In this document: positions 8,451 to 17,511 of the stretch, piece by piece
Numbering within the stretch: position 1 is the first letter of the stretch
How the letters are laid out: each line of letters starts with the position of its first letter
NCBI GenBank assembly: GCA_050300015.1
Contig: JBNKWZ010000013.1
Location: 31,599 to 95,598, forward strand
From: CAYZQH01 sp050300015
GTDB taxonomy: Bacteria; Pseudomonadota; Gammaproteobacteria; Pseudomonadales; Cellvibrionaceae
DNA length: 64,000 bases
Reading direction: 5' to 3'
The notes under the pieces: model-generated
The model's input: only the letters and a program-made list of their open reading frames with translations
Told to the model about the DNA's origin: nothing
Database searches by the model: none
Program-made: the position numbers and the translations under genes

Positions 8451-8469
8451 AGCCCGCCTAGGACGGGCT
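8451..8469 (-). terminator. Possible weak terminator overlapping the glutaredoxin stop
   Basis: A 6-bp GC stem (AGCCCG/CGGGCT) overlaps the stop codon of the glutaredoxin gene. The nearest T-run lies about 20 nt further on, so the call is weak. Confidence 0.25.
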
Positions 8470-8800
8470 ATTCAGACGCAGCATCTTCCGGCACAGCGGC
8501 TTCAATAACGGGCTTTAACTCGCCATTTTCGTGCATTTCAGTAATGATGTCACACCCACCTACCAACTCACCGTTCACCCACAATTGCGGAAAGGTTGGC
8601 CAGTTGCCATAGGTCGGTAGATGAGTCCGAATATCAGGGTTGGACAACACGTCTACAAAAGCGAATCGACGCCCGCAGGCCATCACAGCTTGAGAGGCAC
8701 GCATAGAAAACCCACACTGTGGCGCATCGGGTGAGCCCTTCATGTATAAAATGACGGGGTTACTTTCAATCTGTTGTTTGATGGTTTCCATTATTTCCAC
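8468..8800 (-). CDS. grxD: Monothiol glutaredoxin, Grx4/GrxD family
   Basis: A 110-residue cytoplasmic monothiol glutaredoxin with the signature CGFS at residues 29-32, preceded by YMKGSPDAPQ, then the cis-proline motif TFPQLW and the glutathione-binding GGCDI. Grx4 proteins bind a glutathione-ligated [2Fe-2S] cluster as a dimer and take part in Fe-S trafficking. The GTG at 8800 aligns with the E. coli GrxD start and has AGAGGT 9 nt upstream; an ATG at 8791 is the alternative. It is followed by hyuB on the same strand only in the upstream direction (114 bp away), so it may share that transcript. Confidence 0.95.
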   Translation of the reverse strand: MEIMETIKQQIESNPVILYMKGSPDAPQCGFSMRASQAVMACGRRFAFVDVLSNPDIRTHLPTYGNWPTFPQLWVNGELVGGCDIITEMHENGELKPVIEAAVPEDAASE

Positions 8801-8914
8801 GGAAAAACTACCTCTTCATAGGGGCCAAATTGGCCGGGGTTCACGCTCAGACCATGAGTAACACAGGCTTTACGCCACATTGCACTGCATTCCTGAGTAA
8901 AAGACTCGGGTATT

Positions 8915-10465
8915 TTAACGCGAATCCTCAGGAGGATTCCAGCCTCCGCCACCGGGTGTTTCGAGGGTCAGCCGATCCCCCGCCGCCAAATTCAGGTTCA
9001 CCTTGGCTCCAATGGGTTGTCCATTAAGGAGATTACGCCCAGACGCACCCGGCTCGGCCCCGTTTAACCCCCAGGGTTGTGTAGTGCGTCGTTCGGTGAG
9101 AAAGGTGGCTTTCGCGGGGCGCAAAAATTCGAATTCGCGCACCACACCGTCGCCACCACGGTGGGCACCTTCACCGCCGGAACCTCTGCGAAGCGCATAG
9201 CGCTTAATGCGAATGGGGAAGTGTTGTTCGATGCTTTCTACCGGGGTGTTTAAGGTATTGGTCATATGAGTTTGGCGCCCCGAAGCACCTGGACCTCGGG
9301 GCCCTGCCCCTCCGCCGCCGCCCAGGGTTTCATAGTAGTCCCACGCGGGACATTCACCCGTGGCAGCCGCCCCCATGGCGAGATTATTCATAGTGCCTTG
9401 GCTGGCCGCTGGTACCTTGTGCGGCAACGCTTTGGCCAGCGCGCCCAGTACGACGTCCACCAACCGGCTGGAGGTCTCCACATTGCCCGCCGCTACCGCA
9501 GCCGGGTATTGCGCATTCACCAGGCTCCCCTTGGGCGCCACTACCGAAATCGGCGAGAAGGTACCGGCACAAGCAGGGGCATAATGTGGCAGCAAACAGC
9601 GAAAGGCGTAGTAGACGGCCGCCGCAGTCACTGACAAAGGACAGTTCACATTCCCCGCCACCTGCGGCGCCGAGCCTGTGAAATCGGCAGTAATCGTGCC
9701 CTCATGAATGGTCAGTTTGACGCGAATCTCGATCGGCTCGTTACTTTGGCCATCGCCATCCAGCACATCGGCAAAGGTGTATTCGCCTTGAGCAAGGCCC
9801 TGCCACTGGGCCCTTGCCAAGTCACTGGCGTACGCGTTTAGGGCCTTCAGCAGCGATTGAAAAGCGTCAACGCCCGATGTTTCAATCAGTGCTCTTGCGC
9901 GCTTTACGCCCAACTCGCAGGCGCTTACCTGTGCGTAGAAATCCCCCTGGCTTTGCGGGTCGTCTCGCCCTCCCGTGAGCGCCTCAATCACCGGCATATG
10001 CCACTGTCCATCGCGTACTAAAAGGGTGGGAGGAATAATCGCACCCTCTTCTTCCAAGCGCGTGGCAATCGGCATCGAACCGGGTTCAGACGAGCCAATG
10101 TTGGCGTGGTGGGCGCGGTTCGCCACGAAGGCCACGCACTGTTGACCGAAAAAAACAGGGGCTATCACGGTGACATCGGGTAGATGCGTGCCCCCGAGAT
10201 ACGGATCATTGACCACCAGCACATCCCCTGGCCGCCAGAGTTCGGACCGTACAATATCCGCCATAGCAAAGGCCATGCTGCCCAAGTGCACAGGAATGTG
10301 GGCTGCTTGCGCGCACAACTGACCACTGGCATCAAATAAAGCGCAGGAATAATCCAAACGATCTTTAATATTGGGCGAAAATGCCGCACGCCGAAGGCTC
10401 GCACCCATTTCTTCACAAATGGCGGCTAATCGATTGGCAAATAAACTGAGGTCAATGGCTAGCAT
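8915..10465 (-). CDS. Hydantoinase B / 5-oxoprolinase HyuB-type subunit
   Basis: Resembles the B subunit of ATP-dependent N-methylhydantoinase, acetophenone carboxylase-type or 5-oxoprolinase enzymes. Typical motifs are EEMGASLRRAAFSPNIKDRLDYSCALFD at the N-terminus, HIPVHLGSM, NDPYLGGTHLPDV, AHHANIG, and the C-terminal glycine-rich end (LETPGGGGW). No HyuA (ATPase) subunit is adjacent, and the ORF is not a HyuA-HyuB fusion, so substrate and partner are unknown. The ATG at 10465 matches the usual family N-terminus; a TTG at 10486 would overlap the stop of the preceding gene by 4 bp. Either way the two genes are tightly coupled. Confidence 0.85.
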   Translation of the reverse strand: MLAIDLSLFANRLAAICEEMGASLRRAAFSPNIKDRLDYSCALFDASGQLCAQAAHIPVHLGSMAFAMADIVRSELWRPGDVLVVNDPYLGGTHLPDVTVIAPVFFGQQCVAFVANRAHHANIGSSEPGSMPIATRLEEEGAIIPPTLLVRDGQWHMPVIEALTGGRDDPQSQGDFYAQVSACELGVKRARALIETSGVDAFQSLLKALNAYASDLARAQWQGLAQGEYTFADVLDGDGQSNEPIEIRVKLTIHEGTITADFTGSAPQVAGNVNCPLSVTAAAVYYAFRCLLPHYAPACAGTFSPISVVAPKGSLVNAQYPAAVAAGNVETSSRLVDVVLGALAKALPHKVPAASQGTMNNLAMGAAATGECPAWDYYETLGGGGGAGPRGPGASGRQTHMTNTLNTPVESIEQHFPIRIKRYALRRGSGGEGAHRGGDGVVREFEFLRPAKATFLTERRTTQPWGLNGAEPGASGRNLLNGQPIGAKVNLNLAAGDRLTLETPGGGGWNPPEDSR

Positions 10466-10482
10466 AGTGTCCACGGGCTCGA

Positions 10483-11706
10483 TCAAAACTGGCGCGTATA
10501 CCAGTCTCTTTTATTCATAAACCGATTGAGCAGTTGCGGTGCCTGAAGTTTCAATTGCGCGCGCAACAAGGTTTGATTGGCCTCTGCCAATTTGGCTTGC
10601 ACCAACTGTAAAACGGTTTGATTAACACCACTTTTCACGGCCTCGCCATTAGATTGAGGTAACTGCTCCAAGGTATGAACCAAGCCTGGTCGTTCAATCA
10701 ACAAAAACCCTAGAAACCAACTACTGGGCCAATGTTCATCATACGCTAGAAAATTGTCCCACAACTCGATAAGGGCGGTGTGTTTTTTGGCAAGTGGATG
10801 AGACCCAATATTGTCTTCCACAAAATCCGGGTATCGTTCAGCCATTTGCCCCCAGATCCAAAAGCCGAGCGAGGGTTGTTCGGTATAAAAATAAGCATTG
10901 GCCAACAGACACAACCACTGGGGTTCCTCGTAGAGATTGTGCTCGGCCTCTAGTACAGCTTGGCTACCCGCCCAATCTGGAATTTGCGCCAACATAAAAC
11001 CGGGATGACATTGCCAGTTTTCGAAGGTGCCATTTGCGCATGTTGCCAAACGCTGCCAAGCCGGTGCCAAATAATCCCGTGATTGCGCCTTGAGTGTCTC
11101 CTTTGCCAAAGGTGACACTTCCGTTAACAAACCGTCTAATTCAGCGGGCAATGCCTCAATGCTAACCTCAGGTGCACTGTGCATATGTAACCCATAGTTG
11201 ATCAAGTCTTGGTAGGCGCCCAGCTTGGCGTGATTGGGGTTGGTCTGGGTTAAACTCGCCAAGTGGCGTGTGGCATCCGACCATTGCCTGGCGGCTAGAG
11301 CTTGTTTTACCGCGTTTTCTCCCACCACGGAGGCGTTGTCCATAAACAGATCAAGCTGTGGCAAATCTTCAGGGCGCCGCCACACCAAGCTCAAGGCCTG
11401 ATGCAAAGGTAAATCGCGACTGAAGACCAGGTTTTTTTGCGCGCCCTGCCAAGAGCTGTATTCCATCGCCTCACTCACCAGCTTCAACTGTTGACACAGC
11501 TTTTCGGCTTGTTGAATGGTATCTTGCAACCGCCCTCGATCCCACTCGGCCACCGCCTCCAAATGGGCCACCTCAGTATTTCGCCACGCTTCATAGGCGC
11601 CGTAGGCCACACGATTTTTGGCGAGCATCCAATCGAGCACGGTAAACTGGCCATGGTCGGTCAACTGGATTTCGATGTCAGAGATGGTTAACTCAATACT
11701 GCTCAT
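10483..11706 (-). CDS. Unknown 407-residue helical protein coupled to hyuB
   Basis: I do not recognise this family. It is soluble, with no signal peptide or membrane segment, rich in Trp, Leu, Gln and Ala, and mostly helical. The central part (about 150-320) has a TPR-like feel: repeated pairs of helices with aromatic residues, such as LCLLANAYFYTEQPSLGFWIWGQMAERYP. The stop overlaps or abuts the hyuB start, so the pair forms an operon. The start ATG at 11706 is supported by SSIELTISDIEIQL directly after it. A repeat element sits upstream in the likely promoter region. Confidence 0.6.
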   Translation of the reverse strand: MSSIELTISDIEIQLTDHGQFTVLDWMLAKNRVAYGAYEAWRNTEVAHLEAVAEWDRGRLQDTIQQAEKLCQQLKLVSEAMEYSSWQGAQKNLVFSRDLPLHQALSLVWRRPEDLPQLDLFMDNASVVGENAVKQALAARQWSDATRHLASLTQTNPNHAKLGAYQDLINYGLHMHSAPEVSIEALPAELDGLLTEVSPLAKETLKAQSRDYLAPAWQRLATCANGTFENWQCHPGFMLAQIPDWAGSQAVLEAEHNLYEEPQWLCLLANAYFYTEQPSLGFWIWGQMAERYPDFVEDNIGSHPLAKKHTALIELWDNFLAYDEHWPSSWFLGFLLIERPGLVHTLEQLPQSNGEAVKSGVNQTVLQLVQAKLAEANQTLLRAQLKLQAPQLLNRFMNKRDWYTRQF

Positions 11707-11742
11707 AGTGACTACTCAAAATAGTGTGGTGCTTCTCAAATT

Positions 11743-11824
11743 ATTAACCCGGCAATCTCTTGTGTCGGGTTAATGCGGCACAAGGATGTGCGCAATTCAA
11801 TAGATGGGAGATCTATTGAATTGC
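11743..11824. repeat. Dispersed palindromic element, copy B
   Basis: Two hairpins in series. The first has ATTAACCCG (11743-11751) and CGGGTTAAT (11766-11774). The second has perfect 14-bp arms GCAATTCAATAGAT (11792-11805) and its complement (11811-11824) around GGGAG. The order matches copy C, but the roughly 95-bp middle of copy C and the right terminal repeat are absent. Confidence 0.8.
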
Positions 11825-11826
11825 TA

Positions 11827-11857
11827 GGAAACCTCTGATCAAGTCCCAATGGCTTCT
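11827..11857. repeat. Half-copy of the second inverted-repeat family
   Basis: Starting 2 bp after copy B, GGAAACCTCTGATCAAGTCC and the following AATGGCTTCT match the left arm and loop of the perfect hairpin at 29971-30026 with a few differences. The right arm here is degenerate. Confidence 0.65.
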
Positions 11858-11995
11858 CGGCTTGGGCTTCCTACGTCGCTCTACCGTCTGCATCCGTGCA
11901 GTCGTCGCCCTTTCCTTAAAGCCAGAGGTCAAAGCTCAGCGAGTAAGGCGCTTTGGCCAGTTCGCGTTTTGTGTACGCCGATTTTACGCCACAGT

Positions 11996-14869
11996 TTAAT
12001 TCCACAGTGCAACCAGCTCTTGCAACGACAACGCAAATTTCTTAGCCGTGGCTTGCGCTTGCTGATTCACGGCATCGCTCATGGCAGCTTTGCTAGCTTG
12101 CAGCGCTGCAATTTTTTCTTCAATGGTATCTTCGGCAATCAGTTTGTACACAAAAACCGGTTTGTCTTGGCCTAAGCGGTGCACGCGATCGCTCGCTTGC
12201 GCCTCCACCGCCTGGTTCCACCAGGGGTCAAAGTGAATGACGGTGTCTGCGCGGGTTAAATTTAAACCCGTGCCACCCGCTTTTAAACTGATTAAAAAAA
12301 CCGGGAATTCTCCCGCTTGAAATTGCGCCACGCGCTCGGCTCTATGTTGCGTTTGCCCGGTCAATAATCCGTAAGCTACCTTCGCTGACGTCAAGCGCTT
12401 AGCCAAAATATCCAATACCCGCGTGAATTGAGAAAACACCAACACACTGCGTTTTTCCTCTACAAGTGACAGTAGCATGTCTAAGCAGTGTTCCGTTTTC
12501 GCAGAAGTGATGTGTTCTGCACCCAATAGCGCAGGATCGCAAACGGCTTGACGTAATTGTGTCAGCGCAGACAGTATCAAAATTTGCTGCTTGCCAGCGT
12601 TGCCTTCCTCCGACAACTGGTTTTGTAGGTTTTGCCAATGGTCGGTTTTAAGGGACTCATAAAACGCCATTTGCGCTTCATCCAAAGCGATATGCTGAAC
12701 AATTTCTGTTTTTGGTGGAAGGTCCTTGGCCACGGCTTCTTTGGTGCGCCGCAATACCAAGGGTGCAATGCGGTCCAACAGCTGCTGGAAGCGTTCTGGA
12801 TGCCCCCACTGCTCAATGGGTTTTTGATAGTGGCGTCGAAAGTCCTGTAGCCCCCCCAAACAGCCTGGATTTAACAGATCCAAAATCGACCACATTTCCC
12901 CTAGATGATTTTCCACGGGGGTACCACTTAAACACAAACGGTGTTTGACAGAAAGACGAGCCAGTGATTGTCGAATTTTGGTGCTGGGGTTTTTAAGCGT
13001 TTGTGCCTCGTCCATTACCAGCCAATCCAGCGATTGTGATTGCCAAAAATCTGCATCTTTTAAATAAGCGCCGTAACTGGTGATCCACACATCGGCTTGC
13101 TGATGGTCTTGTATTTTTTGATGACGGTTGGCGCCGTGCACCACAGCGGTGTGAAGGTTGTGGGTAAACTTTTTAACTTCCGCTTCCCAATTGCCCAACA
13201 AACTGGTGGGTACCACCACCAATACTTTACCGGTTAAACGTTTTTGATGTTTGAGGACACTGAAAAACGTAATGGCCTGCAGGGTTTTACCAAGCCCCAT
13301 ATCATCGGCCAATAAGCCGTTCATGTGGCAATCCAATAAATGCAGTAACCAGTAAACGCCCAACCACTGATAGGGGCGCAAGGTTGCATTCATTAGATTC
13401 GCATCCACTTCTACCACCCGCGGCACCTGCCAGACCCGTTTGAGCAAGGCGGCATGCTTCGCATGTTGGCCATGCCAATCCACCGCAATCTCGGTGGCAT
13501 GCGCCAACTTGTCTATCCGGTAAGCTTGATTGAGCGGCACCGAGGTCAAACCATTTTGCAACCAATCACCCAATTCCTCGGTTAATCGCTGGGCCTTATC
13601 TCGCGCAATCAATAGAATTTGATGGTTCGGCAACACCAACTCCCAGTAATCTCCTTGGGGCTGGCTGCTGAGCCATTGCTTCAACAGATCCGCCACACGG
13701 ATGGGGTTGCCATCGACCCACACGGTGAAATCGAGCTCCAACTGGGCGTCCTCGACACGGGCATTTAAGGTCAGTTTATCGACCCGTTGGTAGGGGTGAG
13801 CAAATTCCGCCGAGGATAGAAGCATAAGCCCCTTGGGCAAGATGTCTGGCGCCCGAACAAATAGATCTCGCCACTGCTGAGCTTTCGCCAATTGCCATTG
13901 CCCGAGCGTTCCGGTGGCCTCTAAGCTCCGAAGGGTTTCATCCAACTTGTGCGCCAGTGCCTCGCTCGCTGCCATTGACGGCAACACATAGTGATCACCG
14001 GCCACGAGTGCCCAGGGGGCCTCCCCTACCAACACCTGCCAAGGCACATCGGCACAAAAGGTTTCCGCCTCAAATCGCGCCCGCAGGCTTAAGCTGTGTT
14101 GCGTTTCAGCTGCCACAACTTGAGTGTGGGCCCACAAATAGGGTTGCCAATGCCCCTCGGCCTCTAGCGGCTGCCAGGGGTTGGGTAGTGGTAGGCCTGC
14201 GGTGGTCAAGAACGCCTTGTGCTGTGCCCAAAAGTGCACCACTTGATCGGCCGCAACCGTCTGCAACAGCCAAGGCTTTATCAACTGATATTGCGCCGCT
14301 GCAACTACCTGAAGTTGGCAAGTTTTGGGGTTTAACCCTGCCAGAGCATTGGGTAATCTCAGTACCACTGCGTTTTTAAACTTGGGCTGCAAATACTGCG
14401 TGCCATCGGCATCAAATTGCCACTGCCAATCGACTAACTGCGCTTCGCTTACCGTTAAAGGTAACTCTTTACCGTTGCTTGCTCGCCATATTAGCGACCC
14501 ACCCTCAGCCGCTTTCGACAACCAAGCCAACGCGTCGTCGGGCAACATCGCGAAAGTCTCTTTCTGTAACCAGTTTACATCGGAGTCGATGAGTGCACGT
14601 AACAAGGGAATGTCTTGTGGGGTCAAAAAGCTAGGCGGGTGCGTAAGGTGGTCTCGCTGAGGGCAATACACAGTGCGACCTCGGCTACCCCCGGCGGCGC
14701 CACTAACATCCGTGTTGACATTCCTAAGGACCAATTGCAGTCGCCAGGTACCCGAGTCTTGCACCAGGGTATACTGCAATGCTTGTACGGAAGAAGCTTG
14801 GGTTTGGGTGCGCAACTTGGCTAAAAAACTCACTATTTCCTCTATGTGCGCGGTCAGATGGGGCGCCAT
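11996..14869 (-). CDS. SNF2-family DEAD/DEAH-box helicase/ATPase
   Basis: A 957-residue ATPase of the SNF2 (RapA-like) branch of SF2. The first ~480 residues are a poorly defined N-terminal region of the kind found in bacterial SNF2 proteins. The motor follows: DDMGLGKTLQ (Walker A, about 520-528), VVPTSLLGNWEAE, VMDEAQTLKN (Walker B, DEAQ, about 619), LSGTPVENHLGEMW, then the C-terminal helicase half with VFSQFTRVLD, SLKAGGTGLNLTRAD and DPWWNQAVEAQASDRVHRLGQ. The start at 14869 has GGAGG 8 nt upstream; the frame is open to 14935. These proteins translocate on dsDNA to remodel protein-DNA complexes; the exact role here is unknown. It is divergent from hrpB, with 73 bp between starts. Confidence 0.92.
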   Translation of the reverse strand: MAPHLTAHIEEIVSFLAKLRTQTQASSVQALQYTLVQDSGTWRLQLVLRNVNTDVSGAAGGSRGRTVYCPQRDHLTHPPSFLTPQDIPLLRALIDSDVNWLQKETFAMLPDDALAWLSKAAEGGSLIWRASNGKELPLTVSEAQLVDWQWQFDADGTQYLQPKFKNAVVLRLPNALAGLNPKTCQLQVVAAAQYQLIKPWLLQTVAADQVVHFWAQHKAFLTTAGLPLPNPWQPLEAEGHWQPYLWAHTQVVAAETQHSLSLRARFEAETFCADVPWQVLVGEAPWALVAGDHYVLPSMAASEALAHKLDETLRSLEATGTLGQWQLAKAQQWRDLFVRAPDILPKGLMLLSSAEFAHPYQRVDKLTLNARVEDAQLELDFTVWVDGNPIRVADLLKQWLSSQPQGDYWELVLPNHQILLIARDKAQRLTEELGDWLQNGLTSVPLNQAYRIDKLAHATEIAVDWHGQHAKHAALLKRVWQVPRVVEVDANLMNATLRPYQWLGVYWLLHLLDCHMNGLLADDMGLGKTLQAITFFSVLKHQKRLTGKVLVVVPTSLLGNWEAEVKKFTHNLHTAVVHGANRHQKIQDHQQADVWITSYGAYLKDADFWQSQSLDWLVMDEAQTLKNPSTKIRQSLARLSVKHRLCLSGTPVENHLGEMWSILDLLNPGCLGGLQDFRRHYQKPIEQWGHPERFQQLLDRIAPLVLRRTKEAVAKDLPPKTEIVQHIALDEAQMAFYESLKTDHWQNLQNQLSEEGNAGKQQILILSALTQLRQAVCDPALLGAEHITSAKTEHCLDMLLSLVEEKRSVLVFSQFTRVLDILAKRLTSAKVAYGLLTGQTQHRAERVAQFQAGEFPVFLISLKAGGTGLNLTRADTVIHFDPWWNQAVEAQASDRVHRLGQDKPVFVYKLIAEDTIEEKIAALQASKAAMSDAVNQQAQATAKKFALSLQELVALWN

Positions 14870-14942
14870 TGTAAAAGCCTCCCTCGTCGCACTCAAGGGC
14901 ACAGTACAATACCCGTAGGACTTAGCCCAAGACACCCTTTAC

Positions 14943-17411
14943 ATGAGTGACCGCGTGACTTCACTGCCCATTTTCTCTGTGTTTACTGCGCTTGAACAGG
15001 CGCTGGCCGAACAGGACCACTTGATATTGGTAGCCGAGCCTGGCGCGGGTAAGACGACCCAAGTGCCTTTGCGCCTGAAACAATTGCCCTGGTGTTCAGG
15101 CAAGGTACTGATGTTTGAACCTCGCCGTGTTGCCGCGCGCGCCGCTGCGGCTCGCTTAGCGGCACTTTTAGGTGAGGCAGTGGGCAACACCGTAGGGTAC
15201 CGCATGAGGGGGGATAGCCAAATCAGCGCAGACACCCAAATAGAAGTGGTCACCGGTGGTGTACTCGCGCGAATATTGATAGAAGACCCAGCCCTTACAC
15301 ACTATAGCGCGCTGATATTGGACGAATTTCATGAGCGCAACCTGGATGCCGACCTAAGCCTGGCCTTGGCGCTCGCTGGCCAAAGTTTATTTCGCGAAGG
15401 GCCGTCCCTGAAACTGGTGGTGATGTCTGCCACGCTGGAGGTCGCGGCATTACAACCCCTATTACCCAATGCACCCACCCTGCGGTGCGAGGGCCGCGTG
15501 TTTCCTATCACCACGCATTACTGGGGCAACTGTCATTTAAAGGACATTGCCGTCAATACCAGCGCCGCGATCATGCGTGCGCTTGCCGACAGCGACGGCC
15601 ATATTTTGGCGTTTCTACCAGGCCAAAGAGACATTGAAAAAACGCGCCAGCAGTTGGCCGAGCGACTGCCACCACAGGTGGCATTATTGACGTTGTACGG
15701 CGCCATGCCCTTTGTCGAACAGCAAAAAGCCATCGCTCCGTTAGACACTAAGGGCGATCACTTGCGCAAGGTGGTACTGGCAACGGATTTGGCCGAATCC
15801 AGCATTACCATTGACGGAGTGAGCGCCGTAGTGGACGGCGGCTGGCACCGCGCCCCCGTATATGATGCCCGCACCGATATGACCCGCTTGAGTACACAGC
15901 GCATCAGTGCTGCCTCGGCTACACAACGCGCTGGACGGGCGGGCAGAACTGGACCGGGACTGTGTTACCGGCTGTGGTCTAAAGAGCAAGTCCTTAATGC
16001 CCATACTGAGCCAGATATTGTACAAGCCGACTTGGTCCCCTTAGCCATTAGCCTCGCGGCCTTTGGGGTGGCCCACCCCGATGAACTGGCTTGGGTAACG
16101 CCACCACCGGCACACCACTATCAACGTGCCGTGGCAACGCTTGTACAGCTGGGCGCCCTTGATGCTGGTCAATTAACGCCTCACGGCCAAGCGCTGGTGG
16201 ACTTCCCTACCCATCCTCGCTTAGCCCATATGATGATCATCGCCAAGCGCTTGGGCGAGGCCGCCACCGGCGCACTGCTAGCAGCCCTCATCCATGAAAA
16301 CGCATTGCACTCGGTTACGGATATCGATAAAGCCCTGCTGAACCCACGGTCACTACCAAAACCTGTTTTGAAAACGCAAAGCCTGTGGCTCAGGCAATTG
16401 GGCACAAATACTGCCCCCAATGGCGCGCTTGGCGCAGGTGAATTACTGGCATTGGCTTACCCAGACCGAGTGGCCAAGCAAATAGACCCACAACAGGGCC
16501 TTTATCGATTGAGCAACGGTCGCCAGGCGCGCCTACCCCCTAACAGCCCACTCGGTCGAGAAATGTGGTTAACCGTAGCCGAGTGTGGCGGACGATCAGG
16601 GCAATCGGAAGACCGGATATTTGCGGCAGCCCGCCTTAGGGTGGAGGCCTTACTGAATGAATTGGCAGCGTTAACCCACAGCTTTGACCGAATGGATTGG
16701 CGTGAAAGGGACAATCGGTTTGTGGCCGAACGGGTGGTGGGCATAGGCAGTTTGGATATTAAAACGGTACCACTGCCCAAGGTGAGTTTGGAGACGCGAG
16801 TCAACGCCATTGCCGATTTTGTAAAACGTAAAGCGCTGGCACCTTTGAACCTAAACGATGAAGTTAAAACCCTACAAGCACGCGTGCATTGGGCAAAAAC
16901 GTTTGCTCCTGATGCCTGGCCTGATTATTCCAATGAAGCACTGATTCTAACGCTCACCCAATGGCTCACACCATACCTCAACGGTGTATCAACACTCGGT
17001 GATTTAAAAAAATTGGATATCGCGAGCGCCTTAACCCATGGTTTAACCTGGGCGCAGCAAACACAATTAAAACAGTGGGTTCCCACCCACATTGCAGTAC
17101 CAAGCGGTTCGCACATTCGCATCGATTATTTATCTTCGCCGCCCGTACTGGCGGTAAAACTGCAAGAAATGTTTGGCCAAGAGACCACTCCGACTATTGT
17201 CGACGGCAAGTTGCCTTTGGTGGTGCATTTATTGTCTCCTGCAGGCAGACCATTACAAGTCACTCAGGATTTGGCGGGTTTTTGGAGAAGCAGTTATTTC
17301 GAAGTGCGGAAAGAGATGAAAGGGCGCTATCCAAAACACCCTTGGCCAGATGACCCTTTAAGTGCCGAAGCCACCCGCTGGACCAAAAAGCGCAGTACAC
17401 CTAATCGTTAA
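14943..17411 (+). CDS. hrpB: ATP-dependent helicase HrpB
   Basis: An 822-residue DExH-box SF2 helicase of the HrpB family. GAGKTT (34-39), the DEFH box (127-130), SAT (162-164) and the RAGRTGPG motif VI precede the helicase-associated HA2 region, and the long HrpB-specific C-terminus (about 500-822) is complete. The family is widespread in proteobacteria, and its biological role is poorly defined despite a link to RNA helicases of the DEAH/PRP group. The ATG at 14943 follows closely on the divergent SNF2-like gene, so both share a short promoter region. A strong bidirectional terminator follows. Confidence 0.95.
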   Translation: MSDRVTSLPIFSVFTALEQALAEQDHLILVAEPGAGKTTQVPLRLKQLPWCSGKVLMFEPRRVAARAAAARLAALLGEAVGNTVGYRMRGDSQISADTQIEVVTGGVLARILIEDPALTHYSALILDEFHERNLDADLSLALALAGQSLFREGPSLKLVVMSATLEVAALQPLLPNAPTLRCEGRVFPITTHYWGNCHLKDIAVNTSAAIMRALADSDGHILAFLPGQRDIEKTRQQLAERLPPQVALLTLYGAMPFVEQQKAIAPLDTKGDHLRKVVLATDLAESSITIDGVSAVVDGGWHRAPVYDARTDMTRLSTQRISAASATQRAGRAGRTGPGLCYRLWSKEQVLNAHTEPDIVQADLVPLAISLAAFGVAHPDELAWVTPPPAHHYQRAVATLVQLGALDAGQLTPHGQALVDFPTHPRLAHMMIIAKRLGEAATGALLAALIHENALHSVTDIDKALLNPRSLPKPVLKTQSLWLRQLGTNTAPNGALGAGELLALAYPDRVAKQIDPQQGLYRLSNGRQARLPPNSPLGREMWLTVAECGGRSGQSEDRIFAAARLRVEALLNELAALTHSFDRMDWRERDNRFVAERVVGIGSLDIKTVPLPKVSLETRVNAIADFVKRKALAPLNLNDEVKTLQARVHWAKTFAPDAWPDYSNEALILTLTQWLTPYLNGVSTLGDLKKLDIASALTHGLTWAQQTQLKQWVPTHIAVPSGSHIRIDYLSSPPVLAVKLQEMFGQETTPTIVDGKLPLVVHLLSPAGRPLQVTQDLAGFWRSSYFEVRKEMKGRYPKHPWPDDPLSAEATRWTKKRSTPNR

Positions 17412-17444
17412 AATCAAATCTAATGGACCAACCTTTAAGCCAAA

Positions 17445-17470
17445 AAAAACACCGCCTAAGCGGTGTTTTT
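17445..17470. terminator. Bidirectional intrinsic terminator
   Basis: A perfect 11-bp stem (AAAAACACCGC, loop CTAA, GCGGTGTTTTT) with A and T runs at both ends. It serves hrpB on the plus strand and the GH3-SGNH gene ending at 17512 on the minus strand. Confidence 0.92.
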
Positions 17471-17511
17471 GGTTAATCGTTATACGATCATAACAACAGG
17501 CCGTAATGAGC

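Noticed and set aside
8451..8469. Strong terminator of the glutaredoxin gene
   Set aside because: The stem is only 6 bp and lacks an adjacent T-run; kept only as a weak call.
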